Source: Cephalopachus bancanus (lineage: Eukaryota; Chordata; Mammalia; Primates; Tarsiidae). Taken from it: a stretch of 64,000 nucleotides of DNA. A program made the translations under genes and the position numbers. The notes under the pieces are model-generated. The model was given only the letters and a program-made list of their open reading frames with translations. It was not told where the DNA came from and did not search any database. Below are positions 24,372 through 37,214 of this stretch, one piece after another. Location of the stretch: assembly GCA_027257055.1 (NCBI GenBank), contig JAPVLO010000574.1:682001-746000 (forward strand), given 5' to 3'. Position 1 is the stretch's first letter, and every line of letters starts with the position of its first letter.

Positions 24372-24658
24372 AGCCGGGCTCGGTGGCTCAGCCTGTAATC
24401 CCGCGCCTTTGGGAAGCTGAGGTGAGTGGATTGCCTGAGCCCGCGGGTACAAGACGCGCCTGGGCAGCGAGACCTCATCTCTACAATAAAATCAAAAAAT
24501 CAGCCGGGCGTGGTAGCGCGCGCCTGGAATTCCGGCTACTCGGAAGGGTGAGGCGGAAGGATCGCCGGAGCCCAGCAGTTTGAGGCTGCGGTGGCCGGGA
24601 GCGGCCACTGCACTCCAGTCTGGGCGACAGAGTGAGACTCCAACTCAAAAAAAAAAAA
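24372..24658 (+). mobile_element. Dimeric Alu, CpG-rich and apparently young, in L1 copy C
   Basis: Starts AGCCGGGCTCGGTGGCTC, with many intact CpGs, left-arm CTACAATAAAATCAAAAAAT and right-arm GGCTGCGGTGGCCGGGAGCGGCC, ending in an A-tail. Perfect 11-bp target duplication GAGATTTTTTG at 24361-24371 and 24659-24669. The retained CpGs suggest it is among the youngest insertions here. An open frame crossing it (24314-24583) is only Alu translation. Confidence 0.95.
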
Positions 24659-24916
24659 GAGATTTTTTGTTAGAGTCTATACATTTCTTGAGATATAAGA
24701 CTGTGTTATCTGCAGAGAGGGACAATTAGACTTCCTCTTTTTCAATTTGGTTGTGTTTTTTTTCTTCTCGTGCATAATTGCTCTGGTTAGGACTTCCAAC
24801 ACTGTTTAATAGAAGTGGTGAAAGTGGGCATTCTTGTTCTGTTCCACTTGTTAGAGGAAAGGCTTTCAACATTTTCCCAGTGTGATGTTAGACATGGGTT
24901 TCCTGCATATGACTGC

Positions 24917-25333
24917 CTTATCATGTTTTGCATTGCTGTAAAGGGATAGCTGGGACTGGATGACTTATAAAGAGAACAGACTTATTAGGTGCACAGTTTT
25001 ACAGACTATACAAAAAGCATGGCACTAGCATTTGCTTCTGGTGAGAATATCAGGAATCTTCTAATCATGGTGGAAAGGGAAGGAGAGCAGACACCCACAT
25101 AGTAAGAGAGGAGGAAAGAGAAAGAGATGAGAGGTGTACCATGCTCATTTACGCAATCAGCTCTTGCATGAACAAATAGAGCAGGCACTCACTCATTCCC
25201 TTGGGGATGGCACTAAGCCATTCATGAGGGATTCACCCCATGGCCCAAACATCTCTCATTAGGCCCCTTCTTCAGCATGGGGGATCAGATTTCAACATGA
25301 AATTTGGAGGGAGCATATATCCAAACTATATCA
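24917..25333 (-). mobile_element. MST/THE1-type MaLR LTR inserted in L1 copy C
   Basis: Recognisable antisense MaLR LTR: GGGACTGGATGACTTATAAAG, AAGCATGGCACTAGCATTTGCTTCTGGTGAG, TGGTGGAAAGGGAAGGAGAG, CACTCACTCATTCCC, CCATTCATGAGGGATTCACCCC and a TTTGGAGGGAGCATATATCC end. L1 ORF2 sequence resumes afterwards (GGCCTTTATAATTTGGGG). Coordinates are approximate by a few bases; a clean target duplication was not resolved. Confidence 0.85.
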
Positions 25334-26556
25334 ATGGCCTTTATAATTTGGGGGTATGTTTCTTCTATGCCTAGCTTTTATCATGAAGGGATGTTGAATT
25401 TTATCAAATGCTTTTTCTGTATCTATTGAGAAGAACATGATTTTTTTTCTTTCTGTTGGTGTGCGGTGTCATGTTTATTGATTTGCATAGGTTGACCCAC
25501 TCCTCCATCCTTGATATAAATCCCACTTGATCATGGTATATTATCTTTTTAATTTGCTGTTAGATTCTGTTTGCTAGTATTTTGTTGAAGATTTTGCATC
25601 TGTGTTCATCAGGAATATTTGTCTGCAGTTTTGTTGTTGTGTCCTTGCCTGGTTTTGGTGTCAGTGTGTTGCTGGAATTATAGAATGAGTAAGGGAGAAT
25701 TTCTTCATCCTCAGCTTTTGGGAATAGTTTCAGGAGGATTGGTTAATAACTTTTTTGTAGATTTGGCATAATTCAGTTGTTAGTCGATCCAATCCTATGC
25801 TTTTTTGGTTGGGAGACATTTTATTACTGATTCATTCTTGCTGCTATTCATTATTGATCTGTTCAGGTATTTATTTCTTTGAGACACATTCTGGGTAGGT
25901 TAAGTGTTTCTAGGAATTTATACAGTTCCTTTAAGTTTTCCAGTTTGTCACTGTATAGTTGTTCATGATAGTGTCTGGTGATCTTTTGTAAATCTGTGCT
26001 ATAATTTTTAATGCCTCTTTTTTCATTTTTGTTTCTGTTTATTTTGATCTTCTCTCTTCTCTTGGTTTGTTTAGCTAGAAATTTATCAATTTTGTTTATC
26101 CTTTTGAAGAACCAACTTTTCATTTTTTTGATCCTTTGTATTTTTTATTTTTTGGTTGGTGTTTTATTTGGTTCAGCCTTGAGCTTTATTATTTTGTTTC
26201 TTCTGCTGACTTGGGGTCTGCTTTGTTCTTTCTCTTCTAGTTCCATGAGGTGCATTTTTAGATTGCTAATTTGTAATCTTTCCACTTTTCTGATATAGGC
26301 ATTTATCGCTCTAAACTTCCCTCTGACCACTATTTTTGCTGTGTCTCATAAGTTTTGATATGGTGTGTTTTCATTTTCAATTGTTTTAATTATTATTTTA
26401 AGTTTTCATGTTATTTTTTGTATTGATCCAGTGGTCATTCAGCAGTATATTATTTAATTTCCATGTATTTATAGAGTTTCCAAAACTCCTCTTGGCATTT
26501 ATTCCACTGTGGGCTGAGAAACTACTTGATATAGTGTTGATGTTTTAAAATTTGTT

Positions 26557-26865
26557 AGCCAGGCTCTGTGGCTCAGCCTGTAATCCCACGCCTTGGGAGG
26601 CTGAGGTGAGTGAATTGCCTGAGCCCGTGGGTTTGAGACCCGCCTGGGCAACTTGGTGAGACCTCATCTCTACAATAAATCAAAAAATTCGCAGGGTGTG
26701 GTAGCACGTACCTGTAGTTCCAACTACTTGGAAGGCTGAGGCGGAAGGATCGCCGGAGCCCAGCAGGTCAAGCCTGCGGTGGCTGGAAGTGGCCACTGCA
26801 CTCCAGCCTGGGTGACAGAGTGAGACTCCAACTCAAAAAAATTTAAAAATAAAAATAAATAAAAT
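26557..26865 (+). mobile_element. Dimeric Alu, sense, in L1 copy C
   Basis: AGCCAGGCTCTGTGGCTCAGCC at the start, left arm with CTACAATAAATCAAAAAATTCGC, right arm with GCCTGCGGTGGCTGGAAGTGGCC, then a mixed A/T tail. The target duplication AAAATTTG lies at 26547-26554 and 26866-26873, after which L1 resumes with CTGAGACTTG. Confidence 0.93.
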
Positions 26866-28599
26866 AAAATTTGCTGAGACTTGTTTTGTATCTTAATACG
26901 TGGCCTATCCTGAAGAATGTTCAATGTATTGATGAGAGGAAATGTTCTTTAAATGTCTGTTAGGTTCATTTGGCCTAAGTCCACTTCAATGTTTCTTTGT
27001 TGATTTACTGTTCATGTGCTCTGTCTATTTATGAGAATGGGAAGTTGAAGTTCTCCAGTATTTTTGCATTGCAGTCTATGTTTCTCTTTAGATCTAGTAA
27101 TATTTACTTTATGGATCTGGGTGATCTGGTGTTGGGTACCTACATATTTAGAATTGTTATATTCTCTTGCTGGATCGATCCTTTTATCATTACATAATGA
27201 CCTCCTTTGTCTTTTTTTTTAACTGTTTTGACTTAAAGTCTGTTTTATCTGATATAAGTATAGCTATGATTGCTCACTTTTGGATTCTGTTTTATGAAAT
27301 GTTTTTCTATTCCTTTACTTTCAGTTTATGTGTGTCTTTAATAATAAGACGAGTTTTTCATAAGCAGCATATAGTTGGATACTGTTTTTTTAAAATCCAT
27401 ATAGCCAGTCTATATCTTTTAATTGGAGAATTTAATTAGTTTATGTTCAAGGTTATTATTGACATGTGAGGCTTTTGTTCCTGTCATATGTTAATTTTAT
27501 TTTTGTTGTATTATGTAAGCTTGTTTTTTTTTCTCTTATTGTTTGATATGGTGGTTTGATGAATTTCTGTAGTAGTACCACTTGAGTCTTTCCTTTTCCT
27601 TTTTGTATGATTGCTTCACCAGCGATTTTTATACTTGTGTTTTCATGATGGTAAAATGTTGTCCCTTCACTTCCAGGTTTATTACTCCCTTTAGCATTTC
27701 TTGTAGAGCAGATCTAGTGGTAATTAATTTCTTCAGCATTTGTTTGTCTGGGAAATACTTTATTTCTCCTTTATTTATAAAACATAATTTTGCTGGATAT
27801 AATTTTCTTGGCTGGCTAGTTTTTTTTCCAACACTTTGAATATTATGTCATTCTCTTTTGACCTGAAGGGTCTTACAGCGTTTTCTAAGACAATCTTCTT
27901 CTGCTCTTTTTAGAATTCACTCTTTATCTTTTACTTTAGACAGTCTGACTACAACGTGCTATGGAGAAGACCTTTTTGAATTGTGTCAGCCTGCGGTTGC
28001 TAAGACTCCTCTGTCATGTCTAAATTTCTTGCCAGACTTGGAATATTTTCATCTATTACTTCATTAAATAGGTTTTCTAAACCTTTCATTTTTTTCTTTG
28101 CCCTTGCAGACACCTATAAGTCTAATATTTGGTCGCTTTATGTTGTACCAAATGACATAAGGGCTTTGCTCATTTTTTAAAATTCTCTTTTTTTAATCTG
28201 ACTAGATTATTTCAAAAGAGCAGTCAACTTCAGAGATTCTTCTGTTTGATCTAGTCTATTGTTGAAGCTTTGAACTATGTTTTGTATTTCATTCAATGAA
28301 TTCAGTTCTCAAAAGTTTGTTTGATTATTTTTTTAAAAATCTATATTTTTGGTAAAGGTTTCATTCATTTTGGAATTGCTTTTCTGATTTCTCTGTGCTA
28401 CTTTTTCAGAATTCTCTTTTTTCCTGAACTTCTTTGAAATAAATATTTTGAATTATTTATCCAGGATATTATAAACCTCTTTTTGATTGTTATTTGTTGC
28501 TAGAGAATCATTGTGCTCTTTTGGTGGTGTCATATTTCCTTGCTTGTCATATTTCCTGTGTCCGTAGGTTGATATCTATGCATCTAGTATAACAGTTAT

Positions 28600-30173
28600 T
28601 TCTTCCAAGTTTTTAAAAATTGTTTTCCTAGAGGAAGACTTTCTCCTGAAGATGTATATATGATGATTGCTTGGTGGGATGCTTTGACTTTGATTTTAGG
28701 TGCATGCAGTAGTGTGATCTCTGTATGGATTATTTGGCTGTAAACAGCATCAATGATATCTGATTTCCTTGGTGACTTAAGGTGTGGTTATTAGTGATGA
28801 AATTTTGCTGGATACTACAATGGCAAGAGGGCAGTCTTGAGACCCTGTGGTGGTAGTGGTAGGCTGAGTGTGCCTGGTTTTAGGCCTCAGTGTGGCTTAC
28901 ACTGGTGTTGGTGTTAGTGGGTCCAGGATGACTGATTCTTAGGCTTCCAAATGGCTTACTTTTATGCTGGTAGTGACAGAAGTGAGCTGAGGGTATGTGT
29001 GAGTTTTCAGCCCCATGGGCAGCTGGTGTGATATGGGCAATGGCAGTAGCAGTGGTGGAACAACACACTGCCACGCACGCAGTGTGTGCTGATGTTGGCA
29101 GTGGCTGCAACAGGTTAGGTGGACCAGTCCTTAGCATGCTTGTGGCACAATGAGGATAGATGCCAGCTGTGATATTGGCAAGTTTTGTTGCCTGATCTTG
29201 GATCCTGGGAGGCATATTCAGGTGCCAATAGTATGGCATGGGCTGAGTGATTTCCAGACCTCTGGATGACATGCTCATGTACTAGGGAGAGGGATCCAGG
29301 CTGGAAGATGTGTTTTCTGCTTCCCTGGTAGTATGTTCAGCCTCTGGCTCTGCTAGGAAGGGGTGGGTAGTCTTCAGGAGACCAGTGGAATGCTCAGGTG
29401 TGGGCAGTAGTGGCTGCATTGTGGGCCTGCTATCAGGGAGGGCAAGGTCCCTTTCAGTTGGAGGAACATAGGCAGGTAGCTATGGAGAGTACAGTTTGCT
29501 TGTTCCTTTTCCCCTACAAAAGTTCATACCAACAGTAGTGGGATTTGTCCTCAAAGAACACAGAAGTGTTCAACCTTCTCTCTCCATCTTTGGTCCAGTG
29601 GTGGAAGTGGTGAAAGCTTCAACTCCAGGGCAGGGCATAGTCCTTTAGTGCTTGGCTCTCAGAATGGTGCCAAGCTGTAGCTCTTCAGGGCTTGGATTCT
29701 TGTGGGACTCCACATAAATTCCCTTTCTAGAGCAATGCCTCTGTGCAATTTCTAGGCTACTTCTTATGTTAATCTCAAGATACACGTGGGTCAGGGGATT
29801 CATCCCACAGCTTAGATTGTTAAAGGCTGTGGCAGAGGTAGAGGTCTCTCTCTTACACTATCTGCATGTTTGGGAGCACTCTTACCTCCAGAGAGACCTC
29901 TCTCTTACCTCCAGAGAGACCCTGGAGGTCTTTCTCTTACCCTTTCTGCATGTTTGGGAGCTCCTCCCAGTCCCCAAAGCCTGTCCCAGCCAAGCAGGCT
30001 GCCTCATTTCCTTCTCTTTACTTGCTTTTGGTGCATCCCTTCACTTCTTTTTTGAATCCCAGCATTCTCAGATGAGCTATTCAATGTGTAAATATTTACT
30101 TGTTATTTTGGTTCCTCTCCATGGAGGAAGTATGTGCTAGCTGTGTATTGTCAGCCATCTTTCTGCAGTTTTC
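28600..30173 (-). mobile_element. 5' region of L1 copy C, GC-richer, with internal direct repeats
   Basis: Upstream of the ORF1 remnant the base composition shifts to GC-richer, GT/GA-rich sequence, as in many old L1 5' UTRs. Within it a segment of about 35 bp beginning GAGGTCT (29841 and 29935) recurs 94 bp apart, and CTCTTACCTCCAGAGAGACC occurs at 29879-29898 and 29902-29921. Open frames here (28880-29278 minus, 29766-30140 plus) look spurious. Confidence 0.6.
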
Positions 30174-30181
30174 CACAAAAT

Positions 30182-33100
30182 ATTTTTTTGGTGCCATGTA
30201 CTTGATTTGAGTGCTGCCAGAAATGAGAAATACATATCTGTCTGGGGATTCAACCTCCTATTCAACCTGCCAAAGTAACCTGCAGGCTCAATAGCATTCA
30301 CCAGGAATATATATTTTGCCAAATCCCTGTGGTCTGGTTGTTTTAGTGTGTAACATGCAATGGAAGTTGATCTTCAACTAACTGTCAAATTCACCAGTAA
30401 GTTCTGGTGCAAAGTAGTTACAATTCACATGAACATTTGTGTTTTCTTTGAAGTATAACATGACAAGTTGGGTCTCAGCCAAATTATATACTTCTCTTTT
30501 TGTATGAATTCGCACTGAGTAGTGAAATAAAAATTAAAATAGCTTTATGCTCCTGGAACTGGTTTAGGGTCAACACTTAAAAATCAACTTTATGTCAGCA
30601 GACTAGACTTAAATGAGGACAACTACTTGATTATGACTCATCTAGATTTGACCCTAATGAATTACTGTATTATGGAATACAGCCATTTTGAGGATGACTT
30701 CTGATAGCAATGCTTAGGCTATGTTTCTTTATTAACCATTATGATGTGAATGTATTTCTAGCAATGTTTGACATGATAGGGATATGGTTTCTATGGGAAA
30801 CACTATCTTGGGAACAGAAGAATACAGTCATCTTCCTTGTGGATTTGATTTTACATACTAGTGACTCTATTTTGCAAGGACACTGGGGTGTCAAAGTGTC
30901 AAGTTTTGAGAGATAGTTTAAATATTATGCTAAACAAATATTTTCTGATAAAATCTCATTTCAATTAAATATCTACACATAGGCCCAATTCTCAAAAAGT
31001 TGTGTTGCTTTTGTTAGGAGAACAGTGTGTCCTCATCTTTAAATTCTGATTTGCCTTGCATCTAGTTTGTTTACATATTTTTCTTCTTTAAAATACATTT
31101 TAATTTACTATCATGTTATAATTCAATCTTGAGACTCAGCTCTGGTTAAAACACCAGAGTGAAATGTGTGTGATTTGGAAACAACTATGTAATTCAGATA
31201 TTGAATTACAGCCAAAGTATTCTTTTAGGGCTCAGTGATGCTATCTGAAATATATTATTCAAGGCATATTTATAAATAATTAGTCATTTTACTATTTACA
31301 TGGAACATCTCTGATGCACCACTTCAAATTTCTCAGCCTTACCTCTTATTCCAGCCACATTTGCAGTAAACAGTTCCTCGTGGACTTTGACCAGCTTGGT
31401 GCAGGTGAAACCTGACAGCACCTCATTCAAGCCTGTGCTACATTCCTCTTGTTTTCTGCCCTGGGCTTCTCTGGCACTACAGCATAGGCCATGATGGGGA
31501 CTTGCTCACTGCTCACACAAATGAAAGCTGAAAGTGCAGGGAAGTTAATGCTTCACAGGATAAGCCTTGACTGATGAGGAATGAAATTCTATGGATAAAT
31601 GCGTCCTTTTCTTCTCCTGAGTAGACTATTCTGAGAAATATTTCTTAAGTCTTTTCACAAGGTTTAGCAGCAGCAAGCAACCAGTCACCTGTTGAAGGAA
31701 TTCTTGGACTGCCTTTCTCTCCCTTACCGTTTCACAACTCTGTCACTCATTCCTGTTCCCTGGATCATAAATACTACCAAATGAGCCATTGTCCCTGGCT
31801 TTGATTTTTTAGGCAAACTGAGGAAAAGACATCATATACATTTATTAATTAAATTTAGATAAATTATAAATCTTTATCACTGCTATACTGATGATACTAT
31901 TATAGTAAACCTCCAAATTATGCCCCCTGAGAGAAAACTATGATTTATAAACTGTGTTTTAGAAGAGAAGTAACTATATCAGAGAGAGAACACATTTAAT
32001 AAAGATAGATAACAATAGAGATTGTATACAAATGATACTGAATGCTGAGACACACATAGAAAAGGGAGCTCTTGTTTGTTTATTCTCTCATTCATTCATT
32101 TGAAGACTACATATTGAGTGTATACCAGGTGCCAGGCTCTGCAATGGGTATTAAGAATACAAAGGTAAATATGGTAGATATGGTCCCTCTCCTCATGCAG
32201 ACTATAATTTTGAGATTTTACAGTGGTTCATCATATCTAAGAAATTTAACCAGCAGAGGACAAATGAAATTCTATCTTTAAAACAACCTCCACCCTCACT
32301 CCCAAATAGCTCCAGAGGTAAATACATAGGTAAAAGTAGAGGTCACGGAAAAAATAAAAATAAAAAAAGAACAAGAGTAGTTTGTGGAACTAAGAGCTCA
32401 TGTCAGCAATATAGAAAAAGAAAACTCCCTAATTATAATCACTAGAGAAGTTCCTTATTTGACCCTAATACATCATAGCTTTAACTCTTCTCTAGACATT
32501 TATTTGTAAATAGTCCTTTTCCTGGATTCCCTTGCTACACCAACACTGAGCAATTCTGCCCAATGAAGTTTTTGCCAGGCTATTGCTAACCTTGATTTAG
32601 ATAACTCAATCTCAATGAGGTGTTTATCACCTACACTAGATTTGCAGCTATACCATCAAGAAGGCAATTACTCAAGAAACTGCTTAAAGGAGAAAAAACA
32701 GACTCTTTTAAGACTTTACATGGTACTCTAGCTATCCAGATCAATTTGGGTCTGGGTTTGAAATACCATCTAAATTATGCATTTGTGCTCTGGGGTTCAC
32801 TAACACTTTCCTTATGCTTCAAGGACTGCCATCTCACCTTAACCTCATGTGACTAGATGTGACTAACAATGCTCAGTGTCTCAATATGTTAGGGCATTTA
32901 CATCTCCTTCTAAGTGTTTAATCTGAGGGCCCCTGTAGAGTTCACAAAGCAAGGGGAAGCAAAAGGGAATGAGAAAATTATATTTAAAAGATATTAAAAT
33001 AAAACTTTAAAAAATAAAGTCTAACCAAATTGCTTAGAAAGTGAGACTTTCTTATTGATTGATCTTTCTGTTGAAAGGTTAAATAAACTATTTTGTGTTG

Positions 33101-33204
33101 AAATATTTTCCCCAATGAGAGTCCCCTTTCCTGCTTTAATAAACATAATACTTAATTCCCTCAATTTTGTGATTGAAGTCTTAGATAATCATTTTTAATA
33201 CAAA
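30182..33204. other. Unassigned DNA
   Basis: No coding evidence. A patch at 32080-32200 (TTCATTCATTTGAAGACTAC, CCAGGTGCCAGGCTCTGC) resembles an ancient SINE/LINE-type repeat, too decayed to name. Elsewhere nothing specific was recognised. Confidence 0.45.
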
Positions 33205-33365
33205 TATCAGCTATAGGCTTTACACAATTATGCCATTTGAAGCTCACAGCAAACCAACAAGGCAGATACTGTTACTAGCCATATTTTACAAGTGACTCAG
33301 AAAGGTTATGGAACTGGTCTAAGACCACATAGTCAGTGGCAAAACTGGAACTTGAATCTAGATTC
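33205..33365 (+). mobile_element. MIR SINE fragment
   Basis: TTTACACAATTATGCCATTTG, ACTGTTACTAGCCATATTTTACAAGTGACTCAG and GTCTAAGACCACATAGTCAGTGGCAAAACTGG follow MIR order in sense orientation. Confidence 0.75.
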
Positions 33366-33905
33366 AAAAGAAAATGATTGATATAAGACAGACAGTGAAA
33401 ATCTAATATGTAATAATTGGCATCTTTCAAAGACAGAGCAGAAATTATACTCAAATTGTAAAACAAGAAAATAAAACTTTTCTGACATAAAGGAAACCTG
33501 GACATTACAGATAAAAAATGTACTTGGAAAAATTGTTAGAAAATACCTAAGACTAAGAAATAGTCTTATAAAATCATTCAACCTCAAGGACAAAGAAAGA
33601 AATGTACATGTATTTCAACAAAGGGATGCTGACTCACAGAACAAAACCTCAGGCTGGCATCAAAATTCTCATTTGCAGTGAATTCAATAAAATAATGAAG
33701 CAAATCCAGATAAAAGGCTGTAGTCCTATAATTCTGTATTCATCTGGGTTGTTGTTTATTTTACAGATAAAATAAATTATCAGATATGTAAGAACTCGAG
33801 GACTTTAGCATCTCCTCACTCTTGAAAAAAATCTAGAAAAAAAACTATCCTTTAGCATCAAGCTTCCACTTTTCAAGAGAAACAACCTTTTAAGATTTTC
33901 CTGGA

Positions 33906-34491
33906 GGCCTCTGTGGAAATCAGTGTGGCAATTCCTAAAAGTTCTAAAAATCGACTTTCCATATGACCCTGCAATCCCCCCTACTGGGAATATACCTGGA
34001 ATAACTCAAATCACTCTATATAAAAAGATACCTGCACACGTATGTTTATCGCCGCATTGTTCACAATAGCAAGAACACGGGCCCAACTGTGCTGCCCATC
34101 AAAATAGGACTGGATTAAAAAATGTGATACATATACACAATGGAATATTATGCAGCAACAAAGAAGAACAAAATCATGAACTTCGCAGCAACTGGATGGA
34201 ATTAGAGTTTATAATACTGAGTGATCTCTCACAGAAACAAAGAGCTGAGTATCACATGTTCTCACTCATAAGTGGACCTTGAACCATAATACTATGAGAA
34301 AATGAATGACAGTAGCGGGAAACTGTAGGGGGCGAGTGGGGAAGTGGGGTTGACAGTAGTCGATATCTGCCTGGGGAAGGGGGGAGCACACCTCATCAAC
34401 AAGGGTACCCGCACAATGAATATTTGTATACCTAACCCTGAATTGTACCCCACAATTTTAAAATAAAAATTAAAAGAAGGAAAAAAAAAAA
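33906..34491 (+). mobile_element. 5'-truncated L1 3' end, sense, with perfect target duplication
   Basis: About 586 bp: the last part of ORF2 (ATGACCCTGCAATCCCCC, GGAATATTATGCAGCAAC), the 3' UTR with CATCAACAAGGGTACCC and GAATTGTACCCCAC, then AATAAA-type A-rich tail. AAGATTTTCCTGGA occurs at 33892-33905 and 34492-34505. The upstream site reads TTTT/AAGA, close to the known L1 endonuclease preference. Low divergence suggests a fairly recent insertion. Confidence 0.95.
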
Positions 34492-34505
34492 AAGATTTTC
34501 CTGGA

Positions 34506-35754
34506 AGGTTAATTTGTAGTACCCCGGAAGGTTTTCCTTGACAAATCGATTTTTGTAGTAATTCTAATATTAGATATTTCTTTAGATTAAAATACAATGC
34601 TTTTAAAATGGAAATAATTCTGGGAAGGCTAACATATAAAGTATTTCAGTCATTGACCACACCTTAATGAATAAGTTTAATTTATTAAATTTCCCCTCCT
34701 AACAGCTAAGCTGAAGTCAGGTGAACCCACTGCACAAGAATTTTGATGTGGTCAGAAGAACATTTTGGAAGGAAGGTAGATGGAGAAACCTGAGTGGGTT
34801 GTCAAGCAAAGCTCAAAAGCATTTGAGTGCCCTTAAGACAAAGTGACTACAGTATTTGACAGTTTTGTTTAATACTTGCTCAGCACAAGATGAAGAATAT
34901 AGAAAGTTGAACAAAATCTGGACTGAGTCCAAAACATACACCAGAAATACTTTTAAACAGGAAGCCTTGATAGTACTATCCTCTAATTTGCTTTTATATT
35001 TTCCTTCAAAGAATACAATGCAGAAGCAAAGTCTTGTTAACAGAGGGTTGGGTTCCAGTTTTTAAAATTTTTATTTAAAATTATCTTTCTTAATTCAGCA
35101 AAGAAGATCTATGTTCAGGTTGAATTATAATAAGGATTTTGAAAATGGTTGACAAAGAAAACATTGCCTAGTGTGTATTTTATACCAACATTAATGGATG
35201 ACTGTTTTCTTACATTTAGCTAAGGCACAAAACAATTTTACTGTAGCTCCTTAGTTTTTTATTAAAGTAACTGTAACAGTATATGAACATTCATGTCTGT
35301 CACACATTTAATGTAGCAACATAGCTGAAAAATATCTAAAAGGGTCACCCTGTCTCCTAGTATTTAAATTTTAGTACTTAAAAATTTATTGCATTCTAAT
35401 GACTATGTAAAATGGAATTTTTCATTTGGAATCCTATGGAGTTGTGTGACTCCCAATAGCATAGAAAGGGAAAGAAAAACATATACGTTCATTAAGGAAC
35501 CCAGAATTTAAATGATATCCTCCTGGATACTCAGGACCAGATTTCATTATAATGTTCAGAGGCTCAGAATTATGTACAGATACTATCAGAGGTCAGCTCT
35601 AGCAGGAAATATAATTATACCACATTGCAAGAAAACACATTCTCGGAAGGAAAAAAAAGGACACTGTATTATTTGTGAAGGGACAAAAGCACAACTGTCA
35701 TCCCATCACCATTCGAAGATCTTTCTTTATTAGATCCTTTTATATAAGTTGTGG
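34506..35754. other. Unassigned DNA
   Basis: AT-rich; no gene, RNA or named repeat found. Confidence 0.5.
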
Positions 35755-35820
35755 TATAATAGCGTGGATCTTGGAACAAGATTGTCTGAGTTTAAATCCC
35801 ACCTCTGCCTTTTGATTTTC
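35755..35820 (-). mobile_element. Short MIR fragment, antisense
   Basis: AATAGCGTGGATCTTGGAACAAGATTGTCTGAGTTTAAATCCC matches the antisense MIR segment, after which the orientation flips to the sense MIR-containing arm that follows. Confidence 0.5.
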
Positions 35821-35835
35821 TTGACATTTTTTTCC

Positions 35836-36216
35836 CTCACACTAATCCTATGAGATGATAGCTACTATTATCATCCCTATTTTATAGCAGAGGAATGGGA
35901 GGTATGTAGATGTTGAGTAATTAGCCAAGGCCACAGTTAAGAAGTAGGGGAGCCAAGATTTGAATTCTAATAGTCTGGACACACTGCCTACATTATTAAC
36001 CCCAGTATTATAATACCTATCCGACATAAATATGGAGCCCTAAAGGTTCCAGAATACCCACGGTCTTAGAGGTTTTATGCCATTCCTCCAAAATGATCCA
36101 GGAGGAAACTCAATACCAAAAAGACCTGGCAGCATCTTCCAGGACAGAGACAGAATAGTAGGGGAAGGGGAGGACAGAGAGAGAAAAATGATTGAGCAAT
36201 TATGAAGACTAGAAGA
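35836..36216 (+). repeat. Inverted duplication, arm 1
   Basis: About 380 bp that is matched, in reverse complement, by 37938-38343. The first part is a sense MIR (TACTATTATCATCCCTATTTTATAG to AACCCCAG). The rest is not MIR: GCATAAATATGGAGCCCTAA, CTTAGAGGTTTTATGCCA, CCAAAATGATCCAGGAGGAAACTC and GACAGAGACAGAATAGTAG. Because the similarity extends across the MIR boundary, the two arms descend from one segment rather than being two independent MIRs. Confidence 0.85.
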
Positions 36217-37214
36217 AGAGAGGCAAAATTGGTCGAGGGATCTTAGGAAGATAAAGGATGATCAAGAAAAACCCTGTATAGTGAATAGGTGAAAAATGAA
36301 TATGATGTACCATCCATTGGTTCGCTATGTGTACATAGAAGGCTACTAGTAAGAATTATTTCTGATAATTAACCATTTTTATGACTTTCCCCGTTATAAT
36401 GGGACTAAAGAATAACAAAACAAATGCTTCTGCCATGATACTAAATTATTTGTGTCATACAGGGATGCCCTGAGGCTGATGGAGAAAAATACAGTGCTGT
36501 GGTACACAGAATGAATTAATTACATCATCTAACAGTAAGATATGAAAAACAGCCTATATCTTTAAGGTTACTAATATACTATTTCCTCTTATCTGACACA
36601 CCTAAGAGGATACCTTAAGGATGATTGTTAACACAGGTTGTAGGTAGACTAAAACTAAATATTTTTTGATCAATAAATGAATTAAAAATAACTCTTTTTA
36701 GAGCAAAACTTAATTTAAAAATGATTGGATGTCTCTGAATGGTTTAACTGACCTCCCATCCCCAATTTCATGATGATTTCATAGCCTCTATAACCAATAC
36801 AAATAGTATTTTACATTCTAGATTTGGATTTTTCCCTGAACGATGAAAATATCTATTGTAAATATTTGTCCAAGTTGTGGCATATGACCATCTATATTTC
36901 TCATTTTTATTTTACTCCCATGCAAGTTCTTCCTTAGAAGTAAAATGTTTATTAGCAAACATCATAATATTAGGTGACTTTTTCAAGGTGTTAAAAATTA
37001 ATCATCCTCACTTCTGCCTTTTTTACATAACTATCATTAATGAAGCTTTGATGTCATTTGACTTTTCATGGATATTTGAGTTCATTGTATAATGAGCAAT
37101 TTTTTGATGCCTGAAGTCATGTTAGATTTTATATTGTTTGGAAAGCATAAATGTCATTGGTGTATTAATGGCAGTTTTAAAAATGTGGACTGCAATATAA
37201 AAGCATTTTTTTGG
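36217..37214. other. Spacer within the inverted duplication, no recognised feature
   Basis: AT-rich, non-coding; no named repeat before the L1 fragment at 37215. Confidence 0.5.

Larger units (their letters stand above)
22488..30173 (-). mobile_element. LINE-1 copy C, near full length and ancient, with three later insertions
   Basis: Antisense L1 running from 3' UTR (22490 onward, TGTACACATTTATGGGCTACATG) through ORF2, a spacer, ORF1 and a GC-richer 5' region to about 30173. A probable 8-bp target duplication CACAAAAT lies at 22480-22487 and 30174-30181. ORF2 is multiply broken: small open pieces include 23237-23437 and the 25863-26123 linker (EQLYSDKLENLKELYKFLETLNLPR). After subtracting two Alus and an LTR about 6.7 kb remains, the size of a complete older L1. 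Divergence and insertions show long inactivity. Confidence 0.87.

Noticed and set aside
28880..29278. 132-codon minus-strand open frame
   Set aside because: It falls in the GC-richer 5' region of L1 copy C and has no recognisable protein character.
29766..30140. 124-codon plus-strand frame, with overlapping frames
   Set aside because: Lies opposite the 5' region of L1 copy C and includes the direct repeats; no conserved features.
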